A stretch of DNA of 64,000 nt, taken from the NCBI GenBank assembly GCA_021792755.1, contig JAJYUA010000015.1:1-64000 (forward strand), in the 5' to 3' direction. Below are positions 16,524 to 26,051 of the stretch, one piece after another. How positions within the stretch are numbered: the first letter of the stretch is position 1; each line of letters opens with the position of its first letter. The translations under genes and the position numbers were made by a program. Source of the DNA: Pseudomonadota bacterium. GTDB lineage: Bacteria > Pseudomonadota > Gammaproteobacteria > Steroidobacterales > Steroidobacteraceae. Under the pieces are notes generated by a model. That model was not told the origin of the DNA. It saw nothing but the letters and a program-made list of their open reading frames with translations, and searched no databases.

Positions 16524-17677
16524 CTGATCACCGAGAAGCGGTACACGATGGTGTTGTGATAGACCTGGCCCGGATCGAGCGTGGCGGAGGGGAAATTCGG
16601 GTGGTTGGGCGCATCGGGAAAGTCCTGCGGCTCGAACACGGCGGCGTCGCCCTGGCGATAGGCGATGCCGCCCCTGCCGACGATGGTGCCGTTCAGGAAA
16701 TTGCCCGAATAGAACTGCAGTCCCGGGGCGGTGGTGTAGATGCTCAAGACCCGGCCGGAGCGGGGATCCTCGAGGCGGGCGGCGAGGCGCAGCGTTCCCG
16801 GCCGGCCGTTCAGGACGAAATTCATGTCATAGCCGCGGCCGTAGAGAATCTGCGGATCGCTGCCGTCGTGAATGCGCAGGCCAATTCGAGTCGGCTCGAG
16901 GAAATCGAAAGGCGTGCCCTCCACGGGCGCGATCCGTCCGGTGGGAATCTCCGAGGCGTTCATCGGCGTGTAGCGCGAGGCATTGATCTGCAGGATATCG
17001 TGCGACACGGAAAAATGCGCTGGATCGCCGGGGGAGAGATTGAAGTAGGAATGGCTGCTGAGATTGACGATGGTCGGTTTGTCCGTCGTCGCGCGGTAAT
17101 CGATGCGCAGCTCTCCGCTGTTGAACAAGGTAAAGGTGGCTGTCACGTGCAGCGTGCCCGGATAGCCCTCCTGGCCATTGGGACTTACGTAGGAGAGCAC
17201 GGCCGAGGCGCTCGTGCCGCTGTGGACGGAGTCGATGGTCCAGATGCGCTTGTCGAAGCCCCTCTTTCCGCCGTGCAGGCTGTTGCCGCGGTCGTTGATC
17301 GACAGCTGATAGGCATGGCCATCGAGGGTGAAGCGGCCATGGGCGATGCGATTGGCGAAGCGGCCGACCGTGGCGCCGAAGTAGTTGCCGTACTTTACGT
17401 ACGCCTGCGGGTTGGAAAAGCCGAGGACGACATCGCCGAGCTTCCCGCTTCGGTCGGGGGCGTTGATCGACTGGATACGCGCCCCGAGCGTGATGATCCG
17501 CACACGGACGCCGGCGCGGCTGGTGAGCTGCACGGACTCTATGCGGGTGCCGTTTGCGAGGGTACCGAACATGCCGCGCCGCGCCTGCGCGGCCGAGGCT
17601 TGTGCCGTTGCGGCCAATAGTGCGGCGGCGCATCCCGCCGCAGCAAGGATCGATCTTGCCACTGTGTGCTCGGTCAC
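16520..17677 (-). CDS. galM: secreted aldose 1-epimerase
   Basis: A 385-residue mutarotase that interconverts alpha and beta anomers of released sugars. The signal peptide is SILAAAGCAAALLAATAQAS (~9-28). Family markers are FGATVGRFANRIAHG (~105), the sugar-binding NSLHGGKRGFDKR (~133), the catalytic histidine in NLSSHSYFNL (~208) and the C-terminal LQFYSGNFLNG with its region of the catalytic glutamate. Export and coupling to a GH51 arabinofuranosidase suggest it prepares arabinose for uptake. The galM symbol is by family; the sugar is inferred to be arabinose. Confidence 0.88.
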   Translation of the reverse strand: MTEHTVARSILAAAGCAAALLAATAQASAAQARRGMFGTLANGTRIESVQLTSRAGVRVRIITLGARIQSINAPDRSGKLGDVVLGFSNPQAYVKYGNYFGATVGRFANRIAHGRFTLDGHAYQLSINDRGNSLHGGKRGFDKRIWTIDSVHSGTSASAVLSYVSPNGQEGYPGTLHVTATFTLFNSGELRIDYRATTDKPTIVNLSSHSYFNLSPGDPAHFSVSHDILQINASRYTPMNASEIPTGRIAPVEGTPFDFLEPTRIGLRIHDGSDPQILYGRGYDMNFVLNGRPGTLRLAARLEDPRSGRVLSIYTTAPGLQFYSGNFLNGTIVGRGGIAYRQGDAAVFEPQDFPDAPNHPNFPSATLDPGQVYHNTIVYRFSVIR

Positions 17678-17810
17678 GACGCCCCCTAATCTTTGGCTGG
17701 ACGGCCCGCGGCTGCGCGGCGCAATACTCGGACAATTTCGCAGATCCCGCCTCGAAAGGCAAGGTGGCGTCCCTTTCCGCGGACCGCTTCGACGCCGCCG
17801 GTCGGCGCGG

Positions 17811-18800
17811 CTAGAGCGGCCGCACTTGGAAGGATTGAGGCGCGCCCGTTGCCAGGCGGTTGCGCAGCGGCAGCAGAAACGCGTCGGCGCTGATCTCGAA
17901 CAGGTCGCCCGGCTCGCAGCGCACCTGGTCGGAGAACGACAGCGTGGCGGTGCCGAAGAAGTGCACGTGCACGTCGCCCGGGCGGCGGAAGTTGGCGTAC
18001 TTGAAATGGTGATGCTCGAGGTTCGAGATCGAGTGAGACATGTTGCTCTCGCCGGTGAGGAACGGTTTTTCCCAGATCACCCGCTCGCCGCGCAGGATCC
18101 GGCTGCTGCCGCGCACGTCCGCGGGCAAAGCGCCGAGCAGCTCTGGTCCCAGGGCGGCCGGGCGCAGTTTCGAATGGGCGAGCCACAGATAGTTCTCCCG
18201 CTCCGTCACGTGATCGGAGAACTCGTTTGCCAGCGCGAACCCCAGGCGCAGCGGCTGCCCGGCCGGATCGATCAGATAGATGCCGGCGATCTCGGGCTCC
18301 TCCCCGCCGTCGAGAGCAAAGCAGGGCATCTCGAGCGGACAGCCGCTGGCGACGACGCTCGAGCCGGTGCCTTTGTAGAACCATTCGGGCTGCGAGCCGA
18401 CGCCGGCGGCCGGCTTGCCGCCCTTGAGCCCGTCGAGGAACATCCGCATCGAGTCGGTCGGCGCATCGGCGGCGGCGGCGAGCGCATGCATCCTGTCGCG
18501 GCTTTCCGCCGAGCCCAGATGTGTGAGGCCCGTGCCGGTGAGATACAGGTGCGCAGGGTCCGGATGGTCGATCGGCGGCAACAGGCGCACGCCCGGCTCA
18601 GCGCCGGAAATATCAACAACCTCATGGCCAAGGCGCTTGCTTGCCGCTTCCTCGAGCGAGGCGCCTTCCGCGATGGCGGCGCCGGCGAGCTCGTAGACCG
18701 ATGAGACACCCTCGAGCCGCCTCGCGCGGCTAGCACCCTCGAGCATGGCCACGCAACGCTTGCCGCCCGAAACAGCGAGCTGAGTGAGACGCAAAGACAT
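17811..18800 (-). CDS. AraD1/GguC-family 2-keto-3-deoxy sugar-acid dehydratase
   Basis: About 329 residues of the fumarylacetoacetate-hydrolase superfamily, AraD1/GguC branch. Members dehydrate L-2-keto-3-deoxyarabonate in the non-phosphorylating arabinose route to alpha-ketoglutarate semialdehyde. Supporting segments are DHPDPAHLYLTGTGLTHLGS, EPEIAGIYLID (metal-binding acidic residues), FALANEFSDHV and SNMSHSISNLEHHHFKYANF. ATG at 18,800 is chosen because GGGGG lies five bases upstream; the frame upstream to 18,890 is Pro/Ala-rich and unlikely to be coding. It lies with arabinose-releasing enzymes and a GntR regulator. The other pathway enzymes are not in the window. Confidence 0.8.
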   Translation of the reverse strand: MSLRLTQLAVSGGKRCVAMLEGASRARRLEGVSSVYELAGAAIAEGASLEEAASKRLGHEVVDISGAEPGVRLLPPIDHPDPAHLYLTGTGLTHLGSAESRDRMHALAAAADAPTDSMRMFLDGLKGGKPAAGVGSQPEWFYKGTGSSVVASGCPLEMPCFALDGGEEPEIAGIYLIDPAGQPLRLGFALANEFSDHVTERENYLWLAHSKLRPAALGPELLGALPADVRGSSRILRGERVIWEKPFLTGESNMSHSISNLEHHHFKYANFRRPGDVHVHFFGTATLSFSDQVRCEPGDLFEISADAFLLPLRNRLATGAPQSFQVRPL

Positions 18801-19417
18801 GAAAGCCCCCGCTAGTACACGTGTGGAAAACGGCACGCGGCCGGCCCGGCCGGCCAGGCCTGCGCACGGGGAGAGTATAGCCGGCCGCAAGTTATCATGT
18901 CTGAGTATTGGCCATTATCCCCTCGACTGTAATCCGGCTGGTCACGATAGACTGTCTGAGTAAATAACCGGCGCAGAATGCGCGCGGAGGCGGCCGATCT
19001 TCGACGCGCGACTCATCGGGGCTTCTGAGTCGGCAGAACACGTCCGTCGCCCGCTGGTCCGCGGCGACCTTGGGCGCGGCTCGCCCACAGCCAGATCGTA
19101 CGTCGTTCGATCATGGGGGCAGACGATGACCAAGGCCTTCGGGTACGGTACCTTGCCCACTGTTGCGCTTCGATGCGCGGCCGCGGCGGCCGCTTTTGCG
19201 AAGGCCGGACCTTTGCCGAATGCTCATCGGCTCGCCGGGGGTGGCGCTGAGCGGAGTGCGGGACGGCCTGCAGACGGCGCAATCGAGCAAGCGCAAATCC
19301 AGCATGGTCGAGGACGCGATCCTCGTGCGGGACATCGGCAAATTTCCTGACAACAGCGCCACGGCGCCTTGCAGCGCCTGACCGGCGTGCAAGCGGGAGA
19401 ATCGGGAACACGCGCCC

Positions 19418-19988
19418 ATGCCGCACGAAGGTGATGAGTTCAATGCCTTGGACCCGAATCACTTCGTGGAGCTCGAGGGCCGCAGCCGGCTCGTCTTTGG
19501 CAGCTCTTGGACCGGGATCAAGATGCGCCGGCTCGATCCGCTCACCGGCAAGCCGTTGCCGGCGAAGGAGCGTGTGTTCTCGGTGGCCCGCCGCCCGGTG
19601 CCCCGCGGAGGGCCCGAGGCCATCGAGGGGCCGTTCATGTTCCAACGGCAGCGAAATTACTCTCTGTTCACCTCATACGACTATTGCTGCATGGGCGCGC
19701 GGAGCACCTACCACACCGCCTACGGGCGGGTGTGGCAGGTGACCGGCCCCTTCCTGGGTCGAGACGGCGGCGCGGCGCCCTGCGGTTCGGGGCACAGTGC
19801 TCTTGAAGGCAGACCTGCACCAAAGGGAGCGGTGGCGCAGACCGGCAGCATGCGGTGTGTTCCGCGGCGACGATCACGGTTGTATCGTGTATCACGTCTA
19901 CGATGCCCGCCATCACGGGATTCCGCCGGTGCGGATTGCGCCCCTGGGGTGGCCCGGCGACGGCTGGCCCACCGCGGACACGACGTGA
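19418..19988 (+). pseudogene. GH43 arabinanase, truncated and frameshifted
   Basis: Remnant of an endo-1,5-alpha-L-arabinanase. The first frame gives DEFNALDPNHFVELEG, LVFGSSWTGIKMRRLDP, AIEGPFMFQRQRNYSLF and TSYDYCCMGARSTYH, all hallmark GH43 arabinanase segments. Near 19,770-19,800 the frame shifts, and the C-terminal part follows as DDHGCIVYHVYDARHHGIPP and VRIAPLGWPGDGWP. The N-terminal blades with the first catalytic aspartate are missing upstream. It lies in the arabinose cluster but on the opposite strand. It is dead unless the shift is a sequencing error, and even then the N-terminus is lacking. Confidence 0.8.
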
Positions 19989-20019
19989 GCGCCGGGGGTG
20001 GCCGGCGATCCGCCAGAGG

Positions 20020-20796
20020 CTACTCGTGCGAAGCATGTCTCGGGCGGGCGCGTGCGTGCCTGCGGCTTGCATAGCCTCGCGTCGTGTCCAACAGCGCCAG
20101 AGACACCAACTCGGTCATCGCCTTGTGTGCCGCCGGGGCATCGCGCGAGGCGACTGCCCGGTACACCCTCTCGTGGTCGGGCAGAGGATCGCGGGGAAGC
20201 GGCTGCTTGCGCTGCTTGAAGATGGTCGTCCAGGTGACGGCGGCGGCGACGCCGCTCATCAAGGAGACCAGAAAAGGGTTGCCGGAAGCCTCGAGCAGCG
20301 TCCCATGGAATTCGCAATCGGCCTGTTGACCTTCATCGGCGGCGAGCGAATGCTCGGTCATGCGATCAAGGCAGGCTCGCAGCTTCTTGACATGGTCTGC
20401 GCCGCGCCGCTCGGCCGCGAGCGCCGCGGCGGCCGGCTCGACGATGGTGCGCAGCTCGAATAGGCCTCTCAGCAGCCGCTCGTCGGGGTTGCCGGTAAAG
20501 ATCCAGGAGATGACATCGGGATCGAGCAAGTGCCAGTGGCGCGGTTCGCTCACCCTCGTGCCAAGCTTCGGCCGGGACTCGATGAGTCCCTTTGCGGCGA
20601 GGATGCGCACCGCTTCGCGGTAGGCGGTGCGCGAGACCTTGAATCGCTCGCTTGCCTCGATTTCCCCTTCCAGCACGCAGCCCGGGGCGATTCGGCCGCC
20701 GACGATCCGCACGCCGATGTCACGCGCGATCGTGCCGTGCAGGCGTAGCGGGCGTTTGCGCTCGCCGCCGCAGGAGAGAAGGTTTCGCGCTCGCAT
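20020..20796 (-). CDS. FadR-type GntR transcription regulator
   Basis: A 258-residue regulator. An N-terminal winged helix (residues ~18-85: PGCVLEGEIEASERFKVSR, then AYREAVRILAAKGLIES and RPKLGTRV) is followed by an FCD ligand-binding domain (~110-235) with metal-type residues in ELRTIVEPAAAALAAERR and CEFHGTLLEASGNPFLV. Such proteins often sense sugar acids. Adjacent arabinose and uronate genes make it their likely local regulator (inference). ATG at 20,796 follows a TATACT box by 7 bp with no room for a ribosome site, so the mRNA is probably leaderless. Confidence 0.85.
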   Translation of the reverse strand: MRARNLLSCGGERKRPLRLHGTIARDIGVRIVGGRIAPGCVLEGEIEASERFKVSRTAYREAVRILAAKGLIESRPKLGTRVSEPRHWHLLDPDVISWIFTGNPDERLLRGLFELRTIVEPAAAALAAERRGADHVKKLRACLDRMTEHSLAADEGQQADCEFHGTLLEASGNPFLVSLMSGVAAAVTWTTIFKQRKQPLPRDPLPDHERVYRAVASRDAPAAHKAMTELVSLALLDTTRGYASRRHARARPRHASHE

Positions 20797-20803
20797 GTGC
20801 AAA

Positions 20804-20809
20804 AGTATA
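20804..20809 (-). promoter_or_regulatory. -10 box of the GntR gene, leaderless start
   Basis: TATACT on the minus strand, followed by TTTGCAC and then the ATG. With the usual 6-7 bp from -10 to the start site, transcription would begin at the A of the start codon. A -35 box is not convincing. Confidence 0.5.
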
Positions 20810-21430
20810 CGCTGCGGCGCCGGGTTTGACTTCGTTGGTCGTTGAACGCGCGCAGCAGCGAGTGGCGGTCCCGTCTGCCCTCGGATGAGCGGTGCGATGC
20901 GCAGCGGCTTCCGGGAGCCTTCATGCGGCAAGCTGCTGCTCCACCGGGTGGCGTTGCCCGACGGAGGAGCAGCGGATAGAAGAGCGGGAAGCCGTAGCAG
21001 GGCCGCGCAGCAGGCAGCACTGCTGCAGCTCGGCGAGCGCGCCGGGCGGGCGGCCCGCAGTGTCTGCTTGCCGAGATCCGCCAGCCGCACGCGCCGGATG
21101 AGTATCGCCAGCTCGGGCAGCACGGCCGCCGCCAGCAGGTAGGGCAGCGCCACGGTCCTGCTCTGCGCGGCGCGCTGCCGGGCCGTCAGGGCGATCGTGC
21201 CGCGCGTGGCAAATGACCGACCGGACCTGCTGTCGAGCACGGCGTAATGCGGGCGGACGTGATGTCTGTCTTTGCTCCTTGCAGTGCGTTGTCCTGCTCG
21301 AGTGGACCGCTGCAGGCGAGGCGGCCGGCGCCCGCCGTGAAGCGGTGCTGTCAGCTCCTGCGGCATTGACGCAGCGTGTGCCTGTGTTGCGAAATGATGG
21401 AGTCCCGGAATTGCTCCTCGCCGGTGTGCC
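20810..21430. other. intergenic, no gene recognised
   Basis: About 620 bp between the GntR gene and the SNF2 partner gene. Frames are Ala/Arg-rich and lack domain signals; I see no RNA gene here. Confidence 0.3.
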
Positions 21431-22633
21431 TCAGCGCGCCAGCGATCTCAACAGGCACGCAAAGAGTGCCGGTTGGCGCTCCTTCAGCTGCTTGCGCAGC
21501 GCCAGGTCCTGCGCTTCGGCGCCGGCGGCGCGCGCCGAGAGCCAGCGGTGGACCAGACGGTAGTGCTCCTCGGCGGGGCTCGTCCCGAGCGGCAGGTCCG
21601 CCGGCACCGCCCGCGCCAGGGCCGGCTCATGCAGCAGCAGCCAGGCGGGAAAATCCTGCGCAGCGAGCGCCTCCTCCGAGTCGAGAAACCGCTGCCACAG
21701 CGAATGGATCTCGGACCACCTGAGCTTCTCGACCGCCTCGGCGGCCTCAGCGGGTGTTTGCCAACACAACTGCAGCCACGCGGAGAGGCCCTCGGCCCGG
21801 CGCCGCCTCCGCAGGCTGCTTTCCACGAGCCGCAGACCGAGCGCAGCGTGCCGCCACCACTGCGGCTCTGCCAGCACGCTGGTCCTCGCTTGCTCCCAGT
21901 CCTGCGCCTGAGTCCAGGCGTAGCTTGCGTGCAGCATGGGCTGCTGCGGCGAGTAGGGCAGGGCCCGTGCGGCTTCGGCCATGCGCCGCCACTGCGGCAC
22001 CAGCAGATCCCGGGCGCGCGCGCCGAGCAGGCGGCGTGCGCTGGGGGTGATTGCCGTGATGGATTCCAACAGTTCGCGAGCGTCCGTGACCGGCCGGCGG
22101 ACTCGCTCGAGCGACTCGAGCAGGCGATCGAAGGCCGGCAGGTCGGGGTGGTTCGGCTCCTTGGTATAGAGGGCATCGAGCAGCCGTGTCGCCTCGGGCG
22201 CATTGGCGTCGGCGAGCGCAGCCGCGATGCCGGTCGTGAGTGCGACCACCGGGTTGTCGAAGAAGAGATCCATCTGCGGCGCGCTCTGGGCGGGGACGTA
22301 GCGGCTCGCGAGCAGTGCGGCGAGCCGCGGATCGTCGCTGATGCGCGGCGCCGCGCCGGCCGGGTCTGCTACCTGAGAGTCGAGCTCCTGGCGCTCCTCC
22401 TTCAAGCCGAGGGCGCGGGCGTGGGCCGTCGAGTGCTCGAGCTCCTCGCGGATCGACTCGCGGCAGCCCATCAGCACCTCGTCCAAGACCCTGACTTCCC
22501 GGCGCCGCCAGGCCTCGTAATCGGCCGGCAGAAGCCGGCCGGTCGCAAAAAGGAGCTCGAGGGGCGCGAAGGCTCCCTGCTCGAGCAGCAGCGAGTCGAC
22601 TTGCGCCTGCAGCTGCGCGGCGAGCATGCTCAT
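21431..22633 (-). CDS. conserved hypothetical protein coupled to SNF2 helicase
   Basis: A 400-residue, mostly helical protein with no catalytic motif I can name. It starts MSMLAAQLQAQVDSLLLEQG, has a mid-region rich in Leu/Ala/Trp helices (WTQAQDWEQARTSVLAEPQW, ~275-295) that resemble TPR-like repeats, and no signal peptide or membrane segment. Its ATG overlaps the stop of the SNF2 helicase gene (22,630-22,633), a strong sign that the two act together. It could be an adaptor for the helicase. It does not look like a restriction or methylase partner. Confidence 0.6.
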   Translation of the reverse strand: MSMLAAQLQAQVDSLLLEQGAFAPLELLFATGRLLPADYEAWRRREVRVLDEVLMGCRESIREELEHSTAHARALGLKEERQELDSQVADPAGAAPRISDDPRLAALLASRYVPAQSAPQMDLFFDNPVVALTTGIAAALADANAPEATRLLDALYTKEPNHPDLPAFDRLLESLERVRRPVTDARELLESITAITPSARRLLGARARDLLVPQWRRMAEAARALPYSPQQPMLHASYAWTQAQDWEQARTSVLAEPQWWRHAALGLRLVESSLRRRRRAEGLSAWLQLCWQTPAEAAEAVEKLRWSEIHSLWQRFLDSEEALAAQDFPAWLLLHEPALARAVPADLPLGTSPAEEHYRLVHRWLSARAAGAEAQDLALRKQLKERQPALFACLLRSLAR

Positions 22634-25600
22634 GGCTCAAGGAGCCTTTCGAGGTCGGAGACGGTGAGCGACAGCGGCGAGCCGCCCGTGCCGGCGTAGA
22701 GTCCGGCGGCGAGCGTGCGCTTGCGCTCCTGCAGCTCGAGCATCCTTTCCTCCACCGTGTCCTGCGCGATCAGCCTGTACACGAAGACGGGCTTGCTTTG
22801 ACCGATGCGGTGCGCGCGATCGGTCGCCTGCGCTTCGGCCGCCGGATTCCACCAGGGCTCATAGTGGATGACGGTGTCGGCGGCGGTGAGATTGAGCGCG
22901 GTGCCGCCGGCTTTCAGGCTGATGAGGAAGAGCGGCGCACCATGTGATTGGAAGCGCTCGACTTGGGCGGCGCGCTCGCGCGTCGCACCCGTCAGCAGGC
23001 AGTAGGGGATGGCGAGGTCGCGCACCCTCGCCTCGATGAGGCGCAGCATCGAGGTGAACTGCGAGAAGAGGAGAATCCGCCGTCCTGCCGCGACGAGCTC
23101 GGGCAGGGCTTCGCCGAGCCAGTCGAGCTTCGCCGAGGGGACCTCCGTTCCGGCGCCGACCTCGAGCAGGCGCGGATCGCAACACGCCTGGCGCAGCTTC
23201 AGAAGCGCCTCGAGGATGCTGATCTGACTGCGTGCAAGCCCCGCCTGTTCGATGATCTCGCGGATGCGCCGGTGGCAGGCGAGCCGGATGGCGTCGTAAA
23301 AATCGCGTTGCCGCTCATCGAGCACGATGGGCTCGAGCATTTCGGATTTCGGCGGCAGCTCGGGAGCGACCGTATCCTTGGTGCGCCGCAGCAGAAACGG
23401 CCTGAGGCGGGCGGCGAGCGCCTCGGCGCGCAGCCGATCCCCGCCCTTCTCGATCGGGGTGCGGTAGCGGCGTTGAAATTCGCTCTCGCCGCCGAGCAGG
23501 TCCGGTTGGGCAAAGGAGAACAGTGACCAGAGGTCCCCCAGGTGGTTCTCCAGCGGCGTTCCGCTGAGGCACAGCCGGTGATCGGCGCGCAATGCGCGGG
23601 CCGCCTGCGAGACCTTGGCGCGAGGATTCTTGATCGTCTGCGCTTCATCGAGGATCACCACGGAGAAATCCCGTTCCAGCAGCACATCCGCATCGAGCTG
23701 CAGCTGCGGATAGCCGATGATCACGATGTCGACGTTGTCGATCTGCGCAAAGCGGGCGTGGCGCGCAGGGCCGTGCAGCATGAGCGCCCGCAGCGCCGGC
23801 GCGAGGCGCCGGATCTCCTGCTGCCAGTGGGCGAGCGCGCTCACGGGCGCAACGATCAGCGCGGGTTTGGGCAGCCGGCCGGCGAGCTTCTCGTGCAGGA
23901 GGTGTGCGAGAGCCTGGACCGTCTTGCCGAGTCCCATGTCATCGGCCAGCACACCGCCCAGGCGGTGGCGGCGCAGGAACTGCAGCCACCCGATCCCCTC
24001 GCGCTGATAGGGGCGCAGCTGCGCGGCGAATCCCTTCGGCGCGGCAAGCGCCTCGATGCGTGTGAATCCATCGAGCTCCGAGAGCAGGGGCGCGAGCGTC
24101 GGATCCGCCGATTGAATTGTGGCGCCGAGCTCGCGGTGGAGGATCGCGAGCGGATAGCGCTGGCTTCGCGCCAGCGTGAGGCCCTCGCCATCGAGGGCAT
24201 CGCGCTCGAAGAGCTCGACCAGCATCGAGGCGATGCGGCGGATGCGCTCAAGAGCGATGGGGACATAGCGTCCATCCTCCAGGCGCAGCAGCCAATGCTC
24301 ACCCACCACGAGGGAGGAAGGCTGCGCCTGCCCGGCATCGCCCGCAGCGGCGGGGGTCTGCTCCACGAGCGAGCGTTGCAGGTATTCGGCGAGCGCCGGC
24401 AGGAGGTTCACCGCCTTCCCCTCCACCATCACGCCGAGCCGCAGATGGAACCAACTCTCGGTGCGGCCTTCGAGCTCGCCGAACCAGCGCTCCGGGCGCG
24501 CGATGCGATAGGGGAATCCGGGCTCGATCAGGATGTCCCAACCGCTCGCTTCGAGGCGCGGTGCGGTGTCAAGGAGAAAGGCGAGCCAGGCCTCGCGGTG
24601 TGCCGTCGGCGGGGCGGCGGCAAATTGCGCTCTGAAGGCGTCTTCGCGAGCCCGATCGCGTGGGATCTCGTAGACGTCTGATCCGCGGATCTGGCGCACC
24701 GGCGCCTCTGCCTCGGGCAGTCGGCGGCTGTCCACCGCCAGGCCGTTGTAAAGATACTGCAATCGCGCCGCAGGCCCCGCCCCGAGAAGCAGTCTCGCGC
24801 GCAGGCTCTCGAGCGGCTGGCGGTGCACCCGCAGGCTCGCAAGGCCAGGCAGCGGACTCGGTCCGATCTCTCGGGCGAGTGCTGCGTTCACCGCCGTGAT
24901 CTCCTCCGGGGCCACTGCCAGGCGGCCGTAGCGCTCGATGACCTGTCGCTCGCACGGCAATTCGAGCGTCCCCCACTGCAGAGTTGCCGGGTCGAGGTAA
25001 TGCGCGGGCTCGAGGCAAAGCAGAGGATGCGCCTCATCGCCGGCATCACAGGCGAGGCGTTGCATGCCGGCCTCGTCGCTTCGCCAGGAAAGGCGCGCAC
25101 GGCGAAGCGGGCCCGCCCGCAGCGGCTGCGACTGCAGAGAGCCCCAGAACGCGCGGCCGCTTCGCGCCACCTGCTCGAAGAGTCTTGCGCCCGCGTTCGC
25201 CTCGAGATTGCGGCCTTCCTCGAAGCGGCGATCGGCCAGGGTCTCGAGGATGCTTCGATCGAGCAGGTCGATGTAGCGTGGATACTCCCCGCGCATCTGC
25301 GTTGAGCGAGGCACGTAGGGAACCGCGGTCGAGCAGGATGAGCCGGATCCTGGCCCCTGTTGCACCCAGACAGACAGCCGCAGCTCGCCGCAGTCGCACG
25401 GGTGAGAGGCGCTTGCGCGCAATGAGAAAAGATAGCAAAGCTGCTGCCTGGGCGCGGACTGCGCGCGCAACGGCGCAGCCGCTCCGGCTGCCGGCCCAGG
25501 GTCGAGCGCCCCGTGAGATTGCCCCTCGCCGGGCCCCTGCCGCGGCGGCTGCTGCGATGCGATCGCCACGGCGGTCACGTGAATGCACGCGCTGCGCCCG

Positions 25601-25845
25601 CCGCAGCTGCATTCGGCCCGCTGAAGGGCGTCCTTCGCGCGCCGGATGTAGACGCGGTAGCCGCCCTTGCCTTGAGCGAGCTCCTGCGACACCACGATCC
25701 CGGTTACCACGGCGCCGTTTTGATGGACCCGCACCTCGCGCACGGCGCCGGCTTCGATCAACTGCAGCGCGGCCCGCTGCAGGCTTTCGCCGACAGCGCG
25801 ATTCGGATCGGGCTCCAGGCGGGTACGGTGGCTGGGATCGGTCAT
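22630..25845 (-). CDS. SNF2-family DEAD/DEAH ATPase with SWIM zinc finger
   Basis: A 1,071-residue DNA-dependent ATPase. The N-terminal SWIM zinc finger is CSCGGRSACIHV (~79-90). The SNF2 ATPase core follows after ~590: Walker A GVLADDMGLGKTVQALA, Walker B VVILDEAQTIKNP, motif III LCLSGTPLENHLGDLWSLF. The helicase C lobe has RILLFSQFTSMLRLIE, LISLKAGGTALNLTAAD and motif VI ATDRAHRIGQSKPVFVYRL. Bacterial homologues of this build (HepA/SNF2 with SWIM) are thought to remodel protein-DNA complexes; some occur in defence systems. Here the neighbours are metabolic and only the 400-residue partner is coupled, so the function is open. Confidence 0.88.
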   Translation of the reverse strand: MTDPSHRTRLEPDPNRAVGESLQRAALQLIEAGAVREVRVHQNGAVVTGIVVSQELAQGKGGYRVYIRRAKDALQRAECSCGGRSACIHVTAVAIASQQPPRQGPGEGQSHGALDPGPAAGAAAPLRAQSAPRQQLCYLFSLRASASHPCDCGELRLSVWVQQGPGSGSSCSTAVPYVPRSTQMRGEYPRYIDLLDRSILETLADRRFEEGRNLEANAGARLFEQVARSGRAFWGSLQSQPLRAGPLRRARLSWRSDEAGMQRLACDAGDEAHPLLCLEPAHYLDPATLQWGTLELPCERQVIERYGRLAVAPEEITAVNAALAREIGPSPLPGLASLRVHRQPLESLRARLLLGAGPAARLQYLYNGLAVDSRRLPEAEAPVRQIRGSDVYEIPRDRAREDAFRAQFAAAPPTAHREAWLAFLLDTAPRLEASGWDILIEPGFPYRIARPERWFGELEGRTESWFHLRLGVMVEGKAVNLLPALAEYLQRSLVEQTPAAAGDAGQAQPSSLVVGEHWLLRLEDGRYVPIALERIRRIASMLVELFERDALDGEGLTLARSQRYPLAILHRELGATIQSADPTLAPLLSELDGFTRIEALAAPKGFAAQLRPYQREGIGWLQFLRRHRLGGVLADDMGLGKTVQALAHLLHEKLAGRLPKPALIVAPVSALAHWQQEIRRLAPALRALMLHGPARHARFAQIDNVDIVIIGYPQLQLDADVLLERDFSVVILDEAQTIKNPRAKVSQAARALRADHRLCLSGTPLENHLGDLWSLFSFAQPDLLGGESEFQRRYRTPIEKGGDRLRAEALAARLRPFLLRRTKDTVAPELPPKSEMLEPIVLDERQRDFYDAIRLACHRRIREIIEQAGLARSQISILEALLKLRQACCDPRLLEVGAGTEVPSAKLDWLGEALPELVAAGRRILLFSQFTSMLRLIEARVRDLAIPYCLLTGATRERAAQVERFQSHGAPLFLISLKAGGTALNLTAADTVIHYEPWWNPAAEAQATDRAHRIGQSKPVFVYRLIAQDTVEERMLELQERKRTLAAGLYAGTGGSPLSLTVSDLERLLEP

Positions 25846-26051
25846 TGGGCCGGGCGGGTCTCGAGCAAAAAGGGTGCCGCCTGTCAGCGGTCCTCACCCG
25901 TCCATGATAGTCGAAGGACGCGCGACTGCGGGCCCGCGGCGGCCATGCCGTTCGGCGGGCGGGCGCAGCGGCGCCGATCCGCGGGGCTCTCGCCACCGAT
26001 CGGCCGGGCATTCGCGGCGCCTCGGGGCCGGGCCAGCAGACCGGGGCGGGC

